A stretch of DNA of 64,000 nucleotides, from positions 2,170,001 through 2,234,000 of the forward strand of contig JBJLEF010000001.1 in NCBI GenBank assembly GCA_045565995.1. Reading direction: 5' to 3'. Positions 1 to 8,344 of the stretch are shown here, one piece after another (position 1 is the first letter of the stretch; every line of letters starts with the position of its first letter). This stretch comes from UBA721 sp002705165 (GTDB taxonomy: Bacteria; Planctomycetota; Planctomycetia; Pirellulales; Pirellulaceae). Under the pieces are notes generated by a model. It had not been told where the DNA came from. It ran no database searches and saw nothing but the letters and a program-made list of their open reading frames with translations. Made by a program: the position numbers and the translations under genes.

Positions 1-1756
1 TGGTTGTACGCAAGCTCCACTGAAGAGCCTGGTCAACAAGGGCTTGCTGCAAGTGGAGAAACGTCGAATTTATAAGCACCACATTCAGCAGGAAGTACTG
101 GAACGAGAACAGGCTTTGACTCTCAATCCCGCGCAGCACCGAGCCTTGGAGGCGATTACGTCCGCGGTCAAACAGAATCAGCATAAGACGATTCTTGTGC
201 ATGGTATTACGGGTAGTGGCAAGACGGAGGTTTACATTCAGGCAATTGAAGAAGTGATCAGCTATGGCCGGCAGGCAATCGTGCTGGTACCTGAGATTTC
301 ATTGACGCCCCAAACGAGACAAAGGTTCCGCTCGCGGTTTGATAGTGTGGCTGTACTGCATAGTCATTTGAGTGATGCTGAGCGCCATTGGCATTGGCAG
401 CAAATTGCCAATGGAGAAGTGCAAGTGGTTGTTGGTGCTCGTAGCGCTATTTTTGCACCGACCCCTCGATTAGGACTGATTGTGTTAGATGAGGAACACG
501 AAACGTCATTTAAACAGGAAACAACACCTCGCTATCATGCCCGTGATGTAGCCGTCAAACGTTCACAGCTACAAAACGTTCCACTAGTGTTAGGCTCGGC
601 GACTCCGGCCCTTGAAACTTGGCATAAAGCTAAGATCGGTGAATATGAATTGGTGTCGATGCCAGAACGTGTGATGAATCGCTCATTGCCGGCAGTTGCT
701 ACGGTTGATTTGAGGCACGAGGGACGAAGTAAACAAAGCTTCGGCTCGATTAGTCGGCAGTTGAGTACGGCAATGCATCAGACGCTACAAAATAATGGCC
801 AGGTAATTCTGTTGCTTAACCGCCGAGGGTACTCAACCAATATTCAATGTCCAGCCTGTGGGTTTGTCTTAGAGTGTCCGAAGTGTGAAATTTCGATGAC
901 TCACCATCGTTACGGCATCAGTGGTCAGCGGCGAGAGTTGGCGATTTGTCACTATTGTGATTATCAAACGGCGGCTCCTAAGCACTGTCCGGATTGTGGC
1001 GGAGATGCCATTCGCTTCGGTGGCTTGGGCACACAACGGTTAGAAGAAGAAGTAAAGTCCAGATTTCCGGACGTGTCTGTCTTGAGAATGGATTCAGATA
1101 CGATGCAACGTCCGAATTCTCATGAACAGGCGCTGGATCGTTTCCGAAGTGGAGAGGTGAAGATTCTGGTTGGTACTCAGATGATCGCCAAGGGGTTGGA
1201 TTTCCCCAACGTTACGCTGGTCGGCGTTATCAATGCTGACACGGCGTTGCATTTCCCTGATTTCCGAGCGGGAGAAAGGACATTTCAGCTAGTGACTCAG
1301 GTGGCAGGTCGAACAGGTCGTGGCGAAATAGAAGGACGAGTCTTGGTACAGACGTACACGCCTGAACACCTGTCGATTCAGGCCGCGACGAAACATGAAT
1401 ATGAAATGTTTGCTGATGGTGAGTTGCCGGGGCGTGAGCAGTTTGGATACCCACCGTTTACAAAAATGATTCGTCTGATCATTCGTGGCCTCGATGAAGC
1501 GGCAACGATGGCGTATGCAGGTAAGTTGGCAGAGCGGTGTAAAGAAGCGTTGGGGCGACGACAGGATGAAGTACGGATTCTGGGACCGGCTCCGGCACCA
1601 ATCGCGAAACTGCGAGACAGATATAGAATCCATATCCTGTTGATGGGCACGGCAGGAGAATTACTGAGAAAGGTGGTCGGCCAGGTCTACGCAGAGACGA
1701 AGCCGGTGGAAGGGATTCAATGGGTGGTGGATGTAGATCCGCTAAGTCTTCTATAA
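1..1756 (+). CDS. priA: Primosomal helicase PriA (5' end outside window)
   Basis: PriA is the 3'-5' superfamily 2 helicase that recognises stalled forks and reloads the replisome. The frame is open back to the first bases, so the start and the N-terminal DNA-binding domain lie outside; the TTG at 44 is internal. The first visible residues (LKSLVNKGLL) fit the winged-helix region. Walker A GITGSGKT is at 203-226 and the DEEH box begins at 488. Two pairs of zinc-binding cysteine motifs lie at about 849-1000 (CPACG, CPKC, CHYC, CPDCGG). The C-terminal helicase lobe shows VGTQMIAKGLDFPNV and QVAGRTGRG. The gene ends 68 bp before recG, a sensible pairing of two fork-rescue helicases. Confidence 0.96.
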   Translation, partial: GCTQAPLKSLVNKGLLQVEKRRIYKHHIQQEVLEREQALTLNPAQHRALEAITSAVKQNQHKTILVHGITGSGKTEVYIQAIEEVISYGRQAIVLVPEISLTPQTRQRFRSRFDSVAVLHSHLSDAERHWHWQQIANGEVQVVVGARSAIFAPTPRLGLIVLDEEHETSFKQETTPRYHARDVAVKRSQLQNVPLVLGSATPALETWHKAKIGEYELVSMPERVMNRSLPAVATVDLRHEGRSKQSFGSISRQLSTAMHQTLQNNGQVILLLNRRGYSTNIQCPACGFVLECPKCEISMTHHRYGISGQRRELAICHYCDYQTAAPKHCPDCGGDAIRFGGLGTQRLEEEVKSRFPDVSVLRMDSDTMQRPNSHEQALDRFRSGEVKILVGTQMIAKGLDFPNVTLVGVINADTALHFPDFRAGERTFQLVTQVAGRTGRGEIEGRVLVQTYTPEHLSIQAATKHEYEMFADGELPGREQFGYPPFTKMIRLIIRGLDEAATMAYAGKLAERCKEALGRRQDEVRILGPAPAPIAKLRDRYRIHILLMGTAGELLRKVVGQVYAETKPVEGIQWVVDVDPLSLL

Positions 1757-1824
1757 ATGTCTGGAGATGTCAGACTCGTTATTTTTTTTAGATTAGATTC
1801 ACGAGTGCCGGTAGAATACAGAGT

Positions 1825-3924
1825 ATGAAGTATCCCGAACGTACAGATGTTCCCCGTAAGCCGACACTGACAAGTCCGGTTTCGTTACTCGGTGGCTATC
1901 GTGGCCTTTGGAATGCTCCGATGGAGAAGCTTGGGATAGCTACGATTCGCGATCTGTTATTTTTCTTTCCCCGTAGTTATGAGTGTACAGGGGAACTTGT
2001 CGATCTGGCGGATCTGGAAGATGAGTCCGAGATTACGGTGGTTGGAGAAATTGAAGAGACTCGTACCGGACGCACCAGATATGGCAAGTCGATCTTTTCC
2101 ATGACTGTGGGTTGCGGGGGTTCACTGCTTAAAGCTACCTGGTTCAACATGCACTTTATGAAAGACAAATATCAGGCAGGTGATCGTGTTGTTTTGTCGG
2201 GTGTGGCTAAACCTAAAGCGGAACGTTGGGAGATGACTCATCCAAGAGTTTCTGTAGTGGCTGAGGATGCCGAGGTGCAGGGCAGTGAGGTTTTACCGGT
2301 CTACCGTTTGACTCAGGGGATCAGCCAGCCTGCGATTCGTAAATTAGTGCGTACGGCCGTCGAAGATTATGTTGAAGAATTGGAAGAGGCGATTCCGGAA
2401 CTAATTAGAACTCAGAAGGGCATTGGTTCGATCCATGAAGCGGTACGTGGGATTCACTCGCCGGAGTCCCTGGAAGATGTTGATCGTCATCGTTTGCGAT
2501 TTGTGTACCAAGAATTGCTAGTGCTGCAATTGGCATTAGCGTTGCGGCGATGGCACCACAGGATTACGAATAAAGCTCCGCAGCTAGAAACGGATGCGCG
2601 TATTCATGCTCGTATTACTGCTCGATTCCCCTTTGAATTAACAACTGCTCAACAGCGTGTCGTGCAGGACATTTGTGATGACATGTCAGATAGCCAACCG
2701 ATGAATCGTTTGCTTCAAGGGGATGTAGGTAGTGGTAAGACGGTGGTTGCAGAATACGCAATGCTACTGAGTGTGGCTCATGGCCATCAGGCAGTGATGA
2801 TGGCACCCACAGAAATTCTGGCTCAACAGCATTACCATACTCTCAGTGAAGATCTGCAGAATTCGCGGGTAAATATAGGGTTGTTGACCGGATCGATGAG
2901 TGCCAGTGAGCGTAGACAGGTATTAGACGACCTAGTGAACGGAGAGATTGACCTGTTGATAGGCACACACAGTGTGGCTAACGAAGAAGTCCAATTTAAG
3001 TCATTGGCGTTGGTCGTGATTGACGAACAGCACAAGTTTGGAGTTCGTCAGCGTATGGCCGTGCGTAACAATGGACTGAACCCGCATTACCTAGTCATGT
3101 CCGCAACGCCGATTCCTCGCACGATTGCGATGGGCATGTTTGCCGATCTTGATATATCTACGATTCGAAAAGGGCCGGATCATCAGCAGCCGGTGCATAC
3201 ATATCTTGGGGATCCTGCCGAGCGGGAAAAGTGGTGGAATTTCTTTCGCGGCCAACTTCGTGAGGGTCGGCAGGGATATGTGATTGCGTCGACGGTGGAA
3301 CGGGCCACGCGTGAAGATCTCGTGAGCGTTGAAGAGATATACGAAGGATTGAAGAGTCGGATTTTGTCAGACTTCAGAATCGGTGTGGTACATGGCAAAA
3401 TGTCGTCTGCTGACAAAGAAGAAACGATGCGCCAATTTCATGCCCGGGAACTGGATGTATTAGTGGCGACATCGGTGATTGAAGTTGGTGTGAATGTTCC
3501 AAATGCCTCTTTAATGACGATTGAGGATGCTCAGCAGTTCGGCTTAGCCCAATTGCATCAACTGCGAGGGCGTGTGCGACGGGGGCATCATACGGGATAC
3601 GTCTGTGTCTTTGGAGCACCAGCTAGTGAAGAAGCCGAGCATCGCTTGCAGGCGTTTGTTGATACGCTTGATGGCTTTAAGCTGGCTGAAATAGATTTTG
3701 ATTTGCGTGGCCCCGGTGATTTGTTTGGTACGAAACAGCATGGTATGCCTCCTCTGCGAGTGGCAGACTTACGCCGAGACAGGACAATCGTCGAATTAGC
3801 TCGCGATGATGCACAAGCGATGCTTGAAACGGATCCGGGATTACAGAGCGCCGAGTTTGTAAAACTTCGTAAACAGGTGTTACGTCGTTATGGTCGCGTA
3901 CTGGATGTCGGCGACGTCGGTTAG
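1825..3924 (+). CDS. recG: ATP-dependent DNA helicase RecG
   Basis: RecG reverses and remodels stalled forks and Holliday junctions. The 699-residue length is usual for the family. An OB-fold wedge domain lies at roughly residues 70-160. Walker A GDVGSGKT is at 299-306, the DEQH box at 400-403, the SATPIPRT motif follows, and the C-terminal helicase lobe contains HQLRGRVRRG. The ATG at 1825 is preceded by a TAGAAT -10-like hexamer at 1812-1817, so the message could be leaderless or nearly so; no Shine-Dalgarno sequence is obvious. It follows priA in the same direction. Confidence 0.96.
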   Translation: MKYPERTDVPRKPTLTSPVSLLGGYRGLWNAPMEKLGIATIRDLLFFFPRSYECTGELVDLADLEDESEITVVGEIEETRTGRTRYGKSIFSMTVGCGGSLLKATWFNMHFMKDKYQAGDRVVLSGVAKPKAERWEMTHPRVSVVAEDAEVQGSEVLPVYRLTQGISQPAIRKLVRTAVEDYVEELEEAIPELIRTQKGIGSIHEAVRGIHSPESLEDVDRHRLRFVYQELLVLQLALALRRWHHRITNKAPQLETDARIHARITARFPFELTTAQQRVVQDICDDMSDSQPMNRLLQGDVGSGKTVVAEYAMLLSVAHGHQAVMMAPTEILAQQHYHTLSEDLQNSRVNIGLLTGSMSASERRQVLDDLVNGEIDLLIGTHSVANEEVQFKSLALVVIDEQHKFGVRQRMAVRNNGLNPHYLVMSATPIPRTIAMGMFADLDISTIRKGPDHQQPVHTYLGDPAEREKWWNFFRGQLREGRQGYVIASTVERATREDLVSVEEIYEGLKSRILSDFRIGVVHGKMSSADKEETMRQFHARELDVLVATSVIEVGVNVPNASLMTIEDAQQFGLAQLHQLRGRVRRGHHTGYVCVFGAPASEEAEHRLQAFVDTLDGFKLAEIDFDLRGPGDLFGTKQHGMPPLRVADLRRDRTIVELARDDAQAMLETDPGLQSAEFVKLRKQVLRRYGRVLDVGDVG

Positions 3925-3940
3925 CACTTGTAGTTCTGCA

Positions 3941-3970
3941 TTGGTTGCTTTTGGTTATTTGGAATAGAAT
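3941..3970 (+). promoter_or_regulatory. Candidate sigma70-type promoter for the haem sensor kinase
   Basis: TTGGTT at 3941-3946 and TAGAAT at 3965-3970 are separated by 18 bases and lie 63 bp before the kinase start. Both are close to the -35 and -10 consensus. This is a sequence match only. Confidence 0.3.
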
Positions 3971-4032
3971 ATACCCAGATTGAGCGACGTAAGCTCCCAT
4001 CGTCAATTTTACCACCTAGAGAAGCAGGTTTT

Positions 4033-6018
4033 ATGGCTCAGCAATCCTGGAGACGAGTGTTAGGCGAGACTAGCCTGGAACGCAAGTGTCGCTTGTTGTT
4101 TGGGTTTTGGTTGACCTTGCTGATTTCCGGAGCCTTTTGGGGTGTCGAAAAGGTGAGCTCGGATTTGATTCTCAAGAATACTCGTACCACTGCACGCGAT
4201 GTTGTTGATATAGCCTTGCTGAAACCGCACTTCAACTACTGGGAAACACGGGAGGATAAGCAGGGGTTTGCTGATCTGTTAGGGGAACAGCTTGCCCGTA
4301 CTGACGGTCGCAATAATCACGAAGTTATTGTTCAGGATGAAGATTCGAAGCCGAAGCAAATTCCCAATGTGCGAATTCCAGGTAATGCCTTGGAAGTTAA
4401 TATTCTCGAGCAACTCGAGAAGATGCTTGACGAGAGACGTGAGGCCGAATTGACGCAATCTCAAGCGGAAGAAGGATTGCCTGACCAAAACGTTCCGGAG
4501 GTTGGTATCTCCGAATTGTTTACTGTGGAGGACGGAACAGATAGAGATCGTCCAGTCTTCGTCGAACGAGTGGCTCAGGACATTAATGAATACCAGTATT
4601 ACGAGCCAGTCCGCTGGGGAAATACCTGTACTATTTGTCATAGCGAACAGACGCCAGGGGTTGAAGGAGCAGGACAGGGGACGCCAGTTGATGGTGCGGA
4701 ATTGCCATTCACGGTCATCAAAGTAAAGATTCCATACGAGGAAACGCAGAGTTCCATTCATAAGGCGCGTGCTATTTTAATTGCCGTTGCTATTGTGACC
4801 GTGTTTGTTTCGATGATTGCGTTATATGTAATTATTAGGCTCTTGGTGGTTCGCCCGTTGAAACACCTGCGAGATGTTAGTGATCGAATTAGTCACGGTG
4901 ATTTGGATTCTCGCGCGGAAATCTCGACCGACGACGAGTTTGAAGAACTGGGAACCTCCTTTAATAAGATGGTGCGACACCTTACTGAAGCTCAGGATGA
5001 GTTGCAAACGGTAAATGCTGATTTGGATCTGAAGGTCGACGAGATGGCTCAGCTCAACATGCAATTGTTTGACATGAACCGTATGAAAGATGAATTCATG
5101 GCTAATATGAGCCACGAATTGCGTACTCCGCTTAATAGTATTATTGGATTTTCGGAAGTGTTACAAGGTGTTGATGTCTTGAACGACAAACAACACCGTT
5201 ATGCTTCCAATATCCAGCGTTCGGGGCAACTTTTACTTGAGATGATTAATGAAATCCTTGATCTTGCGAAAATAGAAGCGGGTAAACAGGAAATCAATCC
5301 TGTGGAGATGAATCTGCATCTGATAACCAGTGCCCAGTGTGATCTTGTTAAGTCGCTGGTCGAAGAAAAGAATCTCTCGCTGGAAATCAGGGAAGAGATG
5401 GACGATCCAATCGTTTTTCAGGATCAGGGTAAGATTCAGCAGGTGCTTACGAATCTGTTGTCTAATGCCATTAAGTTCACGCCTGAACGGGGGCGGATAA
5501 CCGTTCGGCTTGAAGAGAGTGAAGAGTTGGAAGGCTTCTTTGTGATTCGTGTGATTGACACAGGGGTCGGAATTGCTGAGGAGGATCGGGAAGTGATCTT
5601 CGAGAAATTTCGGCAGGGTAATGTTTCCAGTGGTCAGGATAATCTGACTCGAGAGTATGCTGGTACCGGATTGGGGCTTTCTATCGTCAAAGAGATCTGC
5701 CGTATGCTCGGCGGTGAAGTGTCCGTGGAAAGTCAGTTAGGAATTGGGTCGACATTTACCGTTTTGTTGCCCCGCGAGACTACCCCCGTCGAGCCGGAGG
5801 CTAAATCAGATATTAATCATCGGGTCGATCAGTTAAATCGCGGGCAAACCGACTTGTCTTTGACACCGAGGCCAAGTCAGTCGGCCGGTGATGCAGAGTC
5901 CCCGGTAAATCTCGAAGAGCCGCGTAGTGACTCACGGGAGGTTGGTGAAGATTCAGTGGTGGATGAAACGAATTTTAGTCAGGATGAACCGCTGGAGGAT
6001 GACCCTCAGGCATCGTAG
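4033..6018 (+). CDS. Membrane sensor histidine kinase with a periplasmic c-type haem motif
   Basis: A 661-residue two-component sensor. TM1 is at about residues 18-38 and TM2 at about 243-272. The roughly 200-residue extracytoplasmic domain carries CTICH at 199-203, a covalent haem c attachment motif. After TM2 come a HAMP domain, a short coiled coil, a HisKA domain with phospho-acceptor H361 in MSHELRTPLN, and a HATPase_c domain with the N box NLLSNAIKF and glycine boxes DTGVGIAEE and GTGLGLSIV. An acidic, low-complexity tail of about 70 residues follows. No response regulator is adjacent, so the partner is elsewhere. The sensor resembles known haem-binding DUF3365-type domains, suggesting redox or gas sensing; the ligand is unknown. 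The nearest large target is the respiratory locus 2.3 kb downstream, a regulatory link I only infer. Confidence 0.88.
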   Translation: MAQQSWRRVLGETSLERKCRLLFGFWLTLLISGAFWGVEKVSSDLILKNTRTTARDVVDIALLKPHFNYWETREDKQGFADLLGEQLARTDGRNNHEVIVQDEDSKPKQIPNVRIPGNALEVNILEQLEKMLDERREAELTQSQAEEGLPDQNVPEVGISELFTVEDGTDRDRPVFVERVAQDINEYQYYEPVRWGNTCTICHSEQTPGVEGAGQGTPVDGAELPFTVIKVKIPYEETQSSIHKARAILIAVAIVTVFVSMIALYVIIRLLVVRPLKHLRDVSDRISHGDLDSRAEISTDDEFEELGTSFNKMVRHLTEAQDELQTVNADLDLKVDEMAQLNMQLFDMNRMKDEFMANMSHELRTPLNSIIGFSEVLQGVDVLNDKQHRYASNIQRSGQLLLEMINEILDLAKIEAGKQEINPVEMNLHLITSAQCDLVKSLVEEKNLSLEIREEMDDPIVFQDQGKIQQVLTNLLSNAIKFTPERGRITVRLEESEELEGFFVIRVIDTGVGIAEEDREVIFEKFRQGNVSSGQDNLTREYAGTGLGLSIVKEICRMLGGEVSVESQLGIGSTFTVLLPRETTPVEPEAKSDINHRVDQLNRGQTDLSLTPRPSQSAGDAESPVNLEEPRSDSREVGEDSVVDETNFSQDEPLEDDPQAS

Positions 6019-6050
6019 TGGCAGGAACGGAGTGAGTGGCGAGAAGATCA

Positions 6051-6503
6051 ATGGAAAAACCTCATATACTTCTATATACAGATGGCGCATGCAGTGGAAA
6101 TCCGGGACCTGGTGGTTGGGCATATATTTTGCGAGATCCCGCGACTGGCAAGGAGAAGGAAGCCAATGGTTATGCGCCGGATACGACCAATAACCGTATG
6201 GAGTTGCAGGCCGTCATTGCAGGTTTGGGGGCCTTGAAGAAACCATGTCAGATTGAATTGTTTACCGACAGCGTCTATGTCGGAAAGGGCTTGCAGGAGT
6301 GGATGGCTGGCTGGAAACGCAATGGCTGGAAACGCAAGCAAAAGGGGCGGTTAGTTCCAATTAAAAATCAAGAGCTGTGGGTGCAGTTGGACGAACTACT
6401 CGTTTCCCATGATGTGAAATATACACGAGTTGCAGGGCATAGCGGCCATCCCGAGAATGACCGGTGTGATGAACTGGCTGTTCAGGCTTATAAGAATCGA
6501 TAG
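6051..6503 (+). CDS. rnhA: Ribonuclease HI
   Basis: RNase HI cleaves the RNA strand of RNA:DNA hybrids such as R-loops and primers. At 150 residues it matches the usual length. The catalytic acids D11 (YTDGA), E51 (NRMEL), D73 (FTDS) and D140 (ENDRCDEL) are present, as is the basic handle around residues 87-100 (GWKRNGWKRKQKGR). I chose ATG 6051 because GAGAAG sits four bases upstream and the GTG at 6036 would add five residues outside the fold. It starts 32 bp after the sensor kinase gene. Confidence 0.96.
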   Translation: MEKPHILLYTDGACSGNPGPGGWAYILRDPATGKEKEANGYAPDTTNNRMELQAVIAGLGALKKPCQIELFTDSVYVGKGLQEWMAGWKRNGWKRKQKGRLVPIKNQELWVQLDELLVSHDVKYTRVAGHSGHPENDRCDELAVQAYKNR

Positions 6504-6599
6504 GCTTTCTTGTGCTCGCTCCCCTGCTTGAGTGTCGCAGGCGAGAGCGTTATATTCATGGGCAAGTCAGATCACAAGATTTTCAAGGATGGATCCACA

Positions 6600-7895
6600 A
6601 TGAATGTGCTGGTAGTAGGTAGTGGCGGTCGTGAACACGCTTTGGCCTGGAAGATTTCTCAAAGTTCTCGTGTCAAGGATGTCTTTGTCGCTCCGGGAAA
6701 TGCCGGTACAGCGCTGGAAGCTGTCAATGTCGATCTGGATTTGGATGACTACGGCTCTCTGCTTCGGTATGCGAAGGCTAATGGCGTTGGCCTGACGGTG
6801 GTTGGCCCGGAAGTACCCTTGGCGGGTGGTATTGTGGACGTTTTTGAGGCTGAAGGGTTAAAGATCTTTGGCCCAGCTAAACCGGCAGCGCAATTGGAAG
6901 CCTCGAAAGTCTTCTGTAAAGAGATTCTCAATGCTGCGAATGTGCCTACAGCCGATTACTGGGAATTTCGCGATGCGGATGCGGCGATTGAAATGATTCA
7001 TGATCGTTATCCTGGAGATTCTCCCAACACCGCATGCCCAATTGTTGTCAAAGCTGATGGTTTGGCAGCAGGTAAAGGGGTCACGGTATGCAGCAAAAAG
7101 CATGAAGTATTGGAAGCGATTGAATTAATAGCTCGTGATAAAGTCTTTGGTGATGCCGGTGCTAAATTTATTCTCGAAGAAAAATTAGAGGGGCAAGAAG
7201 CTAGTGTTTTGGCTATCACGGATGGGAAGACGATCATTCCGTTGCCGGCTTGTCAGGATCATAAGCCCGCTTATGACGGAGATGCAGGACCCAATACGGG
7301 GGGGATGGGTGCCTACTGCCCGACTCCATTGGTAACCGAAGATGATATGTCTTGGGTGGAGGAGCATGTGCTTGTTCCTACGGTGCATTCCTTAAAAGCT
7401 AATGGGACGCCCTTTAAAGGGGTGCTTTATGCAGGACTTATGAAGGGGCCTCAGGGAATAGAGGTGCTGGAATACAATGTTCGCTTCGGCGATCCGGAGT
7501 GTCAGCCATTGTTAATGCGACTGAAATCTGACTTGGTGGATGTTTTGGAAGCTGTGGCTGACGGAGATCTGGGGCGGATTGACCCGCTGGAATGGGATCC
7601 CCGGCCAACCTGCTGTGTCGTGATGGCGAGTGAAGGATATCCGGGAAGCTATGAAAAAAATAGGGTAATACGTGGTTTAGATGAGGCGGCCAGAATCGAG
7701 AACGTCAAAGTCTTTCACGCGGGAACGATCGTTGGTAAGTCCGGAGCAATTCTTAGCAGCGGTGGTCGCGTGTTAGGTGTGACGGCGATTGGCGATGACC
7801 TAAAATCAGCTCAGGCATCAGCTTATGAAGCCGCTAAATGTATTGAGTGGCGGGGTAGTTGGTATAGAACTGATATTGCGAACAAAGCACTCTAA
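6600..7895 (+). CDS. purD: Phosphoribosylamine-glycine ligase (GAR synthetase)
   Basis: PurD is the second enzyme of purine synthesis, joining glycine to 5-phosphoribosylamine with ATP. At 431 residues it is standard. The protein opens with MNVLVVGSGGREHALAW, the N domain of the family. The ATP-grasp region includes VKADGLAAGKGV, and conserved GPNTGGMGAYCPTP and NVRFGDPECQ follow. Start ATG 6600 is supported by AAGGA ten bases upstream and by the family N-terminus; an upstream in-frame start at 6510 would add 30 unrelated residues. The stop codon sits inside a strong hairpin (7890-7912). Confidence 0.97.
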   Translation: MNVLVVGSGGREHALAWKISQSSRVKDVFVAPGNAGTALEAVNVDLDLDDYGSLLRYAKANGVGLTVVGPEVPLAGGIVDVFEAEGLKIFGPAKPAAQLEASKVFCKEILNAANVPTADYWEFRDADAAIEMIHDRYPGDSPNTACPIVVKADGLAAGKGVTVCSKKHEVLEAIELIARDKVFGDAGAKFILEEKLEGQEASVLAITDGKTIIPLPACQDHKPAYDGDAGPNTGGMGAYCPTPLVTEDDMSWVEEHVLVPTVHSLKANGTPFKGVLYAGLMKGPQGIEVLEYNVRFGDPECQPLLMRLKSDLVDVLEAVADGDLGRIDPLEWDPRPTCCVVMASEGYPGSYEKNRVIRGLDEAARIENVKVFHAGTIVGKSGAILSSGGRVLGVTAIGDDLKSAQASAYEAAKCIEWRGSWYRTDIANKAL

Positions 7896-7912
7896 AGAGT
7901 ATCTCTTTAGAG
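7890..7912 (+). terminator. Hairpin overlapping the purD stop codon
   Basis: CTCTAAAGAG, loop TAT, CTCTTTAGAG: a perfect 10-bp stem with a three-base loop. The purD TAA (7893-7895) is in the left arm. Only TTTGTG follows, so the T tract is poor. It may be a weak terminator or a 3'-end stabiliser separating purD from the next locus. Confidence 0.5.
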
Positions 7913-7914
7913 TT

Positions 7915-7930
7915 TGTGACAAGTGTCACG
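7915..7930. promoter_or_regulatory. CRP/FNR-family-like palindrome 1
   Basis: TGTGA-N6-TCACG, with perfect inner arms GTGAC and GTCAC around AAGT. It matches nine of ten bases of the TGTGA-N6-TCACA pattern bound by CRP-type regulators. It lies just after the purD hairpin and 415 bp before the Rieske gene. Confidence 0.35.
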
Positions 7931-8136
7931 GTTCCTCGGTTATATCAACGGTAAATTAGACCAAATATTTTTTGAAAATACGTAGTTTCCACGGCGTAGG
8001 GTACTACGTTCACTTAACAACGGTTGATAAACTAAGGGAAATACGGTTAATAGAATGACAACACGGGTAGTTACTTGTACGGGCCGAGGGCTTGTCGAGG
8101 TAGCTTACGCCTAGTTGGTTTTTTGTTCGATTTAAT

Positions 8137-8152
8137 TGTGAAAAAATTCACA
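8137..8152. promoter_or_regulatory. CRP/FNR-family-like palindrome 2 (exact consensus)
   Basis: TGTGA-AAAAAT-TCACA matches the CRP consensus TGTGA-N6-TCACA in all ten half-site bases and is extended by one more pair to TTGTGAA/TTCACAA (8136-8153). It lies about 190 bp before the Rieske start. The regulator is not encoded in this window. Confidence 0.45.
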
Positions 8153-8260
8153 AAGTAGGCTCGGCGATTAACGCGTTGCGGTTCGTCTGGTCGAATTTGT
8201 GTTAGTAGATGCACCGCCGTAATTCTATTGGGTATGGCCCGCCAACTCCCGAGGACCGCG

Positions 8261-8283
8261 GAGTAATTGAACGTGAATTACTC
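8261..8283. repeat. Inverted repeat before the Rieske gene
   Basis: GAGTAATT, seven bases, AATTACTC: perfect 8-bp arms, 61 bp before the Rieske ATG. No T tract follows, so an operator or leader hairpin is more likely than a terminator. Confidence 0.4.
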
Positions 8284-8344
8284 TTAGGGTGTGTTTGGAT
8301 ACTTAAGTAATTGTATATAAAGTAGACCATAGGCAAATTAACTT

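Larger units (their letters stand above)
7896..8344. other. Gene-free, dyad-rich region upstream of the respiratory locus
   Basis: No convincing reading frame or structured RNA is seen. It holds several inverted repeats: two CRP/FNR-like palindromes, ACGTAGT/ACTACGT at 7980-8009 around 16 bases, and GAGTAATT/AATTACTC at 8261-8283. A TAGAAT hexamer lies at 8051-8056 and an AT-rich stretch with TATATAAAG lies about 25 bases before the Rieske start. It probably carries the promoter and operators of the locus. Confidence 0.5.

Noticed and set aside
7980..8009. ACGTAGT/ACTACGT inverted repeat as a structured RNA or riboswitch
   Set aside because: The arms are short around 16 bases and no conserved riboswitch core could be recognised; kept only as part of the regulatory-region description.
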